Positions 58,745 to 64,000 of a stretch of 64,000 nt of DNA are shown here, piece by piece (the stretch's first letter is position 1; the number at the start of each line of letters is the position of its first letter). A program made the position numbers and the translations under genes. The notes under the pieces were generated by a model, which did not search any database, had not been told where the DNA came from, and was given only the letters and a program-made list of their open reading frames with translations. The DNA is taken from NCBI GenBank assembly GCA_018831195.1, contig JAHJDP010000028.1, positions 62,001-126,000 on the forward strand. Reading direction: 5' to 3'. The DNA is from Candidatus Eisenbacteria bacterium (GTDB taxonomy: Bacteria; Eisenbacteria; RBG-16-71-46; CAIMUX01; JAHJDP01).

Positions 58745-59428
58745 TCACTTCCCCGAGGGCCGGCCCCCCAGCTCATTGAAAGCGTGGCGGGCCTTCTCAA
58801 TATAGGCGCGGACGGCGTCGAGATCCTTGCGCCCCTGTCCTCTTTCCAAACGGCTCGACGCATCGACACCCTGAGGTTGAACGGCATGGATCGCGGGACC
58901 CACATTATCGGGCCCGAGCCCGCCGCTCAAAATGATCCGGCGCTGACGGCTCCAGCCCTCAATCCATTCCCAAGGAAAGGGACGGCCGGTCCCCCCCGCC
59001 CGGTCCGGATCATAGGTATCCAGCAACAGCGCCCAGGCTCCGCTCTCTTCATCGGGTGGGGCGGGGCGCTTCCCGCCGATGCGCAGACAGGGCATCACCG
59101 GAAGCCCATATTGATAAACCTCCGGCGGCAGCGGCGCGCCGTGGCATTGTATCAAGTCGAGCTTCAGCTCTTCCAGGACGCTGGGAATCATATTCCGGTC
59201 TTCCGGGAGAAAGACTCCAACCCAGGCGGCCCGGGGAAATTCCGACCGCAGGGAGGCGACCCACTCCTTGATCTCTCTCGCAACCACGCGGCGGGGGCTA
59301 TCGGAGAAGATCAGCCCGGCAAGATCGGCGCCCGCCGCGAGGGCGGCGCGCGCATCGGCCGGATGGGTCAGGCCGCAGACCTTAATGAGGCCGTCCCGAT
59401 CCAGACCCTTTTCCGATCGCACCGGCAT
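58745..59428 (-). CDS. trpF: Phosphoribosylanthranilate isomerase
   Basis: 227 residues; third step of the tryptophan branch. IKVCGLTHPADARAALAAGA carries the catalytic Cys, LIFSDSPRRV and ILSGGLGPDNV follow, with VDASSRLERG*GRKD-type phosphate-binding end (asterisk marks Q). TGATG overlap with trpC (one base). Confidence 0.95.
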   Translation of the reverse strand: MPVRSEKGLDRDGLIKVCGLTHPADARAALAAGADLAGLIFSDSPRRVVAREIKEWVASLRSEFPRAAWVGVFLPEDRNMIPSVLEELKLDLIQCHGAPLPPEVYQYGLPVMPCLRIGGKRPAPPDEESGAWALLLDTYDPDRAGGTGRPFPWEWIEGWSRQRRIILSGGLGPDNVGPAIHAVQPQGVDASSRLERGQGRKDLDAVRAYIEKARHAFNELGGRPSGK

Positions 59429-60240
59429 CAGACCCGCTCTTCTTCCCCGGTGGGATCCAAACCTCTGAGAAGCCGCAGGGCGGCGGAGGGATTCTCGGAT
59501 CGCATCAGGAACTCGCCGATGAGGATGCCGTCGGCGCCCAATCCTTCGAGCCGCAGAACCGTCTCGCGATCCCGTATCCCGCTCTCGCTGATACGCACGA
59601 CCGATTCCGGAAGTTTTGGAATGATCGAGAGGGATGTGTCGACCGAGACAGCCATATCGCGAAGATTGCGATTGTTCACCCCGATCATTTCGGGATCTGC
59701 TCGCACGGCCGCATCCAGCTCCGTGAGATCATGTATCTCAACTAATCGCTCTAATTGCAGATCGTTTGCTGTTTGTGAAAGATCCCTCAATTGAAAAGGA
59801 TCAAGCGCCGCCACGATCAGCAGGATCGCATCGGCGCCGATCGATCGGGCTTCCACAATCTGATACTCGTCAATGATAAAGTCTTTCCGCAACAGGGGGA
59901 TTTCGGTGAGGCCGCGAACCTGTATGAGATCCTCGTCGGACCCTCCAAAAAACGCCGGTTCGGTCAATATGCTGAATCCCGACGCCCCGGCCTGCGCGAG
60001 CTTTTCGACCTCTTGCTTGATATCCAGATCGGGACGGATCGGACCGGCCGAGGGGGACGCTTTTTTTAATTCACAAATCCAGCGGATGGGTTCCGCGGCG
60101 CCGCGGGAGAGCGCCTTCGCCAGGGACCGGCGATCTGCATCAAAGAGCGGATGCTCTTCCAGCGCCCGCATGGGCACGCTTTTCTTTTTATGGCGAACAT
60201 CCATGGCGCGGCGCCGGCAGATCGCCTCGAGATGTGTCAC
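59428..60240 (-). CDS. trpC: Indole-3-glycerol phosphate synthase
   Basis: 270 residues; TIM barrel that closes the indole ring. CELKKASPSAGPIRPD holds the catalytic Lys, LLRKDFIIDEYQI and GVNNRNLRDM follow, then ISESGIRDRE. GTG 60240 with AGAGGA seven bases upstream. Confidence 0.96.
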   Translation of the reverse strand: MTHLEAICRRRAMDVRHKKKSVPMRALEEHPLFDADRRSLAKALSRGAAEPIRWICELKKASPSAGPIRPDLDIKQEVEKLAQAGASGFSILTEPAFFGGSDEDLIQVRGLTEIPLLRKDFIIDEYQIVEARSIGADAILLIVAALDPFQLRDLSQTANDLQLERLVEIHDLTELDAAVRADPEMIGVNNRNLRDMAVSVDTSLSIIPKLPESVVRISESGIRDRETVLRLEGLGADGILIGEFLMRSENPSAALRLLRGLDPTGEEERV

Positions 60241-60252
60241 ACGATGATCCTC

Positions 60253-61284
60253 TTACCCCTGAAATCCGCGTGAGAATTCCTTCAGATGATTCAGTTTCTT
60301 CAGTGCTTCGCTGGAATCGAGACTCTCCCGGGCCTGCTCGATCCCTTCGGTCATGCGCGCGGCATGTCCGATAGTGACCAGGGCGGCGGCCGCATTGAGA
60401 ACCACCGTTTCCCGGGCGCCGCCGGTGACCTTGCCTTCGAGGAGCGCTTGCAGCCAGGCGGCATTTTCGGTGGGCGTTCCGCCGGACAGCTCCGCCATGG
60501 AGACGCGCGGCATCCCGATCTGGGAGGCGTCCAGCGAGCGGAGTCGCGGTTCTTTCCAGCCGCGGCGGACTTCATAGAGCAGATTGGGCCCGGAGAGGGA
60601 AAGTTCATCCAATCCGCCGTGCCCGTGAAAGACGATGGCCCGTTCCGTACCGAGATGCTGAAGGACACGGGCCAGCGGCAGGGCAAGCTCCGGGGAATAA
60701 ACACCGAGGACTTGGTACCCGGCCCCCGCGGGATTTGTTAATGGCCCGAGAATGTTAAATATGGTGCGTACGCCGAGTTCCCGGCGCGGGCCGATCGCGT
60801 GGCGCATGGCGGTATGCAACTTCGGCGCGAAGAGAAAACTGATCCCCACCTCGTCAAGACAATGCCCCAGCGCCTCGCTGCTCAGATTGAGATTCACACC
60901 CAGAGCCTCGAGAACATCGGCGCTGCCCGACCGGCTGGATACAGAGCGATTCCCGTGTTTCGCCACGGCGACGCCGGCGCCGGCGGCGACCAAAGCCGCG
61001 GCGGTTGAAATGTTCACTGTGCCGCGGCCGTCGCCGCCCGTGCCGCACGTATCCAGCAATGGTTTGCGATCCGTTGTTACCTTCTGGACACAGTCCCGCA
61101 TGGCGAGCGCGGCTCCGGCGATCTCTTGCGGCGTTTCACCCTTCATCCGCAGAGCCACAAGCAAAGCCCCGATCTGCCCCGGTGTGGCGGCGCCGCCCAT
61201 CACGGCCGACATCGCGCTCCGCGCCTCATCTCGCGATAGATCTTCTCCCTCGATAAGGCGGGCGATCAGTTCCTTGAGACTCAT
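60253..61284 (-). CDS. trpD: Anthranilate phosphoribosyltransferase
   Basis: 343 residues; attaches PRPP-derived ribose phosphate to anthranilate. DTCGTGGDGRGTVNIST is the PRPP loop, KHGNRSVSSRSGSADVLEAL and FAPKLHTAMRHAIGPRRELG are family hallmarks. ATG 61284 is used because homology begins there; the frame is open to 61404. 12 bases before trpC. Confidence 0.96.
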   Translation of the reverse strand: MSLKELIARLIEGEDLSRDEARSAMSAVMGGAATPGQIGALLVALRMKGETPQEIAGAALAMRDCVQKVTTDRKPLLDTCGTGGDGRGTVNISTAAALVAAGAGVAVAKHGNRSVSSRSGSADVLEALGVNLNLSSEALGHCLDEVGISFLFAPKLHTAMRHAIGPRRELGVRTIFNILGPLTNPAGAGYQVLGVYSPELALPLARVLQHLGTERAIVFHGHGGLDELSLSGPNLLYEVRRGWKEPRLRSLDASQIGMPRVSMAELSGGTPTENAAWLQALLEGKVTGGARETVVLNAAAALVTIGHAARMTEGIEQARESLDSSEALKKLNHLKEFSRGFQG

Positions 61285-61298
61285 CGGTAGGCTTTCCC

Positions 61299-61880
61299 CT
61301 AAACGCCGGGGCCGCCGCAGAGCGTGAGGAAATTTTGAAGCAGTGGACGCCCCAGGGGCGACAGGATCGATTCGGGATGGAATTGAACACCCCACAGTTC
61401 CCATTCCCGGTGCCGGATCCCCATAATTTCCCCTTCTGCGGTCCAGGCGCAGATTTCAAAGATCTCGGGAAGCGTCTCTCTTTCGAGGATCAGGGAATGA
61501 TAACGTGTCGCTTGAAGCGGATTTTCGAGCCCCGAAAAAAGACCGCGGGCATTGTGGATGATCATGGAGGTTTTTCCGTGCATGAGGCGCGCGGCGCGCA
61601 CGACTTTGGCGCCGTAAACATATCCCAAACATTGATGTCCCAGACAAACCCCTAAAATCGGTATCTCAGGCCCCAGGACCCGGATGATTTCATTTGAGCT
61701 TTCCGTTTTCTCCGGGCTCTTGGGGCCGGGCGAAATCACAATCCCCACCGGATTCAGCCGGCGCAGCTCCGCCGCCGTGATGGCGTCATTCCGCCAAACA
61801 ACCGGTTCAGCGCCCAGATCACCGAGAAGCTGTACAATGTTATATGTAAAAGAATCGTAATTATCGATCACGGCGATCAC
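61299..61880 (-). CDS. trpG: Anthranilate synthase glutamine amidotransferase subunit
   Basis: 193 residues; supplies ammonia to TrpE. Nucleophile Cys79 in [11 protein letters not shown], opening [19 protein letters not shown], catalytic His in [14 protein letters not shown] 61880 overlaps the trpE stop by four bases. Confidence 0.96.
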   Translation of the reverse strand: MIAVIDNYDSFTYNIVQLLGDLGAEPVVWRNDAITAAELRRLNPVGIVISPGPKSPEKTESSNEIIRVLGPEIPILGVCLGHQCLGYVYGAKVVRAARLMHGKTSMIIHNARGLFSGLENPLQATRYHSLILERETLPEIFEICAWTAEGEIMGIRHREWELWGVQFHPESILSPLGRPLLQNFLTLCGGPGV

Positions 61881-63418
61881 GACGATGATCCTCCCGGGCT
61901 ATCTTTAGAGGTTTGAATTCGCGGCAGGCCGAGCGGCGCCGGTTCAAAGTCCCGAAGACCTTTATGACTCAATTCGAGGGCGCGGACCAGGGCGCTCCCC
62001 TTTCGCAAGGTTTCATGATATTCGAACTCGGGATCGGAATCGGCGACGATGCCCGCCCCGACACCGACATAGGCGGTTCCACGCGCCGCCGCCATGGTCC
62101 GTATGGCGATCGCCATATCCATATTGCCGCGGTAATCAAGATAGCCGACAGCCCCGGCATAGATCCCCCGGCGCATCGGCTCCATCTCTTCGATGATCTC
62201 CATCGCCCTGATTTTCGGGGCGCCGGTCACCGTGCCGGCGGGGAAGGTCGCCCGCAGAACATCCATGGGACGGGTATTCGGCCGCAATTTTCCCCGGACA
62301 TTTGAGACAAGGTGCATCACATGGGAATAGCGTTCGACCGACATGAGTTCATCGGTCTCCACCGTCCCATAACGGCAGATGCGGCCCAAATCATTCCGGG
62401 CGAGATCGACCAGCATGACATGCTCGGCCTTCTCTTTCTCATTGGCCAGTAGTTCCTCTTCCAATATCCGGTCGGAGACTTCATCCAGGCCCCGGGCGCG
62501 CGTTCCGGCAATCGGACGGGATTGAACAATATCATCCTCACGGCGAACGAGGACTTCCGGGGAGGATCCCACGATCTCCAACTCCCCCACCCGCAGGTAA
62601 TACATATAAGGACTCGGGTTCACCACCCGCAGGGCCCTGTAGACGTCAAAGGCGGGAACCTCGAGACGGGTTTCCAGCCGGTGGGAAAGAACAACCTGTA
62701 TCACATCACCGCCGCGGATCCAGGAGCGGATCTTCTCAACGCCCTGTTGATAAACCCCGGGCGACATCCCGCTGATGACGCCGGGAACCGGCTTGCCGGA
62801 GACCGGCGACTCGGGCGGCGGGGGTTGTGACAACTGCCTGAGAATCTCCTCGGTTTCCTCAAGAGCTTTGTCATAGGCGGCCCCCGGGTTCGCCTCGGGA
62901 CGGGCGTTATGTACAATCTGAACCGTTTGTGTCAGGCGGTCAAAAACGAGAACCGATTCAAAAAAGACAAAACCGAGATCGGGAAATTTCAAATCGTCCA
63001 CCGCCAGCACCGGGAGTTTCTCCATCTGACGGATCATGTCATAGCCGATGAATCCAACGGCGCCTCCGGCCATCCGCGGCAGACCGGGCAGCGGGGCGGC
63101 GCCATGGCGCTCAACTAGTTGTTGGAGGAGCTCCAGCGGATCGCCCTCGGACGGGACCGGTCCATGCGTCGAGCCCTCAGCCTGAAGCTTGCGGCCCCAG
63201 GCTCTGAGCGTGAGGCTCGGCCGCAGTCCCAGCACAGAATAACGTCCCCACTTCTCCCCCCCCTCCAGGCTTTCGAGGAGGGCGGCGGTTCCATCAGGCG
63301 CCAGTTTTCTGAAGGCGGACACGGGTGTCTCCTGATCGGCCACAACTTCGCGAACGACGGGAACCACAGGATGCCGGCGGGCCAGATTATGAAACTCGGA
63401 TCGCGAAGGCCTGATCAT
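61877..63418 (-). CDS. trpE: Anthranilate synthase component I
   Basis: 513 residues; converts chorismate to anthranilate. N-terminal tryptophan-binding part (VAFRKLAPD-type [19 protein letters not shown]) and chorismate-binding end: [70 protein letters not shown] 63418 with GGGAGGAGG overlaps the recN stop by four bases. No leader peptide or attenuator is possible at this junction. Confidence 0.96.
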   Translation of the reverse strand: MIRPSRSEFHNLARRHPVVPVVREVVADQETPVSAFRKLAPDGTAALLESLEGGEKWGRYSVLGLRPSLTLRAWGRKLQAEGSTHGPVPSEGDPLELLQQLVERHGAAPLPGLPRMAGGAVGFIGYDMIRQMEKLPVLAVDDLKFPDLGFVFFESVLVFDRLTQTVQIVHNARPEANPGAAYDKALEETEEILRQLSQPPPPESPVSGKPVPGVISGMSPGVYQQGVEKIRSWIRGGDVIQVVLSHRLETRLEVPAFDVYRALRVVNPSPYMYYLRVGELEIVGSSPEVLVRREDDIVQSRPIAGTRARGLDEVSDRILEEELLANEKEKAEHVMLVDLARNDLGRICRYGTVETDELMSVERYSHVMHLVSNVRGKLRPNTRPMDVLRATFPAGTVTGAPKIRAMEIIEEMEPMRRGIYAGAVGYLDYRGNMDMAIAIRTMAAARGTAYVGVGAGIVADSDPEFEYHETLRKGSALVRALELSHKGLRDFEPAPLGLPRIQTSKDSPGGSSS

Positions 63419-64000
63419 GAACCCTCCTCCCTTGCACATTCCAACAACTCCCGGGCATGCTCCCGGGCCTTACGGCTGCCACCGGCTCCTGCCAGCATTC
63501 TGGCGATCTCCTCGACCCGCTGCTCGCCGTTGAGATCGTTCACGCCGGCCACCGTTCTTCCCCCCTGCGTCACTTTTCCCACATGAAAATGGCGGTCCGC
63601 CCGGCTGGCCAATGATGCTAGATGGGTCACCAGGAGAACCTGCCGGTGCGCCGAGAGATCCCGAAGCTTGCCCGCCACCTTCCGCGCCGTCTCCCCGCCG
63701 ATTCCCATATCAACCTCATCAAAAATTGAGATATTCGGCGGTATTTGATCCATCTGAAGCGATAGAAGCGCCAGATGCAGCCGGGATAACTCTCCATGGC
63801 TGACGACCTGCTGAAAGGGGCGCCACCCCTCCCCAGGATTCGTTTCCACCTCACCGATCACCCGGTCCAACCCTATCGGCGATCCCATAACCGATTCCAT
63901 CGCCGATTCGATACCGTCCGGGATCCCGGTCGCCGCCGGTCCTTTCCATTGGATCTCAAGGCGAAAACCGGAGGGATTCCAACCTACATCACCCAAGTGG
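63415..64000 (-). CDS. recN: DNA repair protein RecN, C-terminal part (cut by window edge)
   Basis: The last ~195 residues of an SMC-like ATPase of double-strand-break repair; the 5' part is outside. ABC signature region VVSHGELSRLHLALLSLQ (the usual SGGELSR reads SHGELSR), Walker B ISIFDEVDMGIGGETARKVA, and switch region QVLLVTHLASLASRADRHFHV are clear. The stop overlaps ATG of trpE. Confidence 0.93.
   Translation of the reverse strand, partial: HLGDVGWNPSGFRLEIQWKGPAATGIPDGIESAMESVMGSPIGLDRVIGEVETNPGEGWRPFQQVVSHGELSRLHLALLSLQMDQIPPNISIFDEVDMGIGGETARKVAGKLRDLSAHRQVLLVTHLASLASRADRHFHVGKVTQGGRTVAGVNDLNGEQRVEEIARMLAGAGGSRKAREHARELLECAREEGS

Noticed and set aside
58727-59794. 355-codon plus-strand frame over trpF/trpC
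   Set aside because: Antisense to two firmly identified trp genes; composition follows their codon bias.
61877-63418. trp leader/attenuator
   Set aside because: trpE starts inside the recN stop codon, leaving no leader; any control must lie upstream of recN or inside it.
1-64000. CRISPR arrays, insertion sequences, prophage, rRNA
   Set aside because: No regularly spaced repeats, transposase or integrase frames, phage genes or rRNA segments were seen on either strand.

Overview
The window is G+C-rich bacterial chromosome that reads as a Gram-negative, free-living organism. It has an outer-membrane toolkit (TolC, TonB/ExbB/ExbD, a BamA-type barrel, a PorV/PorQ protein, a heptosyltransferase), FlgD-like C-terminal Ig domains on secreted proteins, invasin-like Ig-repeat lipoproteins and a 31-residue AURKAIP1/COX24-type ribosomal peptide. 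This mix points to an uncultured lineage of or near the FCB group (Eisenbacteria- or Latescibacteria-like). That placement is inference from gene content only. Nearly everything is on the minus strand; only 46602-49487 is on the plus strand. I saw no phage, insertion sequence, integron or CRISPR array.

Layout in window order (minus-strand operons run from high to low coordinate). 1-6163: partial purH, purC and comEC, then a secreted zinc-metalloprotease-like protein with its own promoter and terminator. 6333-10225: operon of a BON-domain protein, a TPR protein and a membrane-anchored PP2C-like protein that has lost its metal ligands. 10563-14840: PorV/PorQ protein, PilZ protein, RNase R-type exonuclease, the 31-aa peptide gene and an HU/IHF gene. 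14959-17965: compact bacterial microcompartment (BMC) operon with one BMC-H, two BMC-P, one BMC-T and a CoA-acylating aldehyde dehydrogenase, but no visible signature enzyme. 18182-22369: 1,395-residue lipoprotein of about twelve Ig-like domains. 22831-23040: cspA with a long leader.

23290-34551 looks like one 12-gene operon from a strong promoter at 34608-34636. It starts with the complete glycine-cleavage genes gcvT-gcvH-gcvPA-gcvPB and continues without a break into eight overlapping or closely spaced genes: a PH-like membrane protein, a small helical protein, a MutL/GlmL-type ASKHA ATPase, a barrel-sandwich protein and four membrane proteins. No B12-dependent mutase is present, so the usual mutase-chaperone label is doubtful. 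This is the best candidate here for an undescribed system. 34706-43600 holds uvrA and, upstream of it, a MacAB-TolC-like export operon with two permeases. 43802-46227 is an ExbB-ExbD-ExbD-TonB energy-transduction operon.

46602-49487 (plus strand) encodes a multi-pass TPR/zinc-ribbon membrane protein and a DUF4388 protein. Converging on it is an envelope operon (56321 down to 49444): a peptidase/propeller/BamA-barrel fusion, a GT-C-like/TPR membrane protein, and a heptosyltransferase fused to a GmhB-type phosphatase. 56454-57388 has a SEC59/phytol-kinase-like protein and a small membrane protein behind tRNA-Arg(CCG). 57482-64000 is recN followed by trpE-G-D-C-F-B. The trpB reading frame ends inside the tRNA gene, and trpA is not in the expected place.
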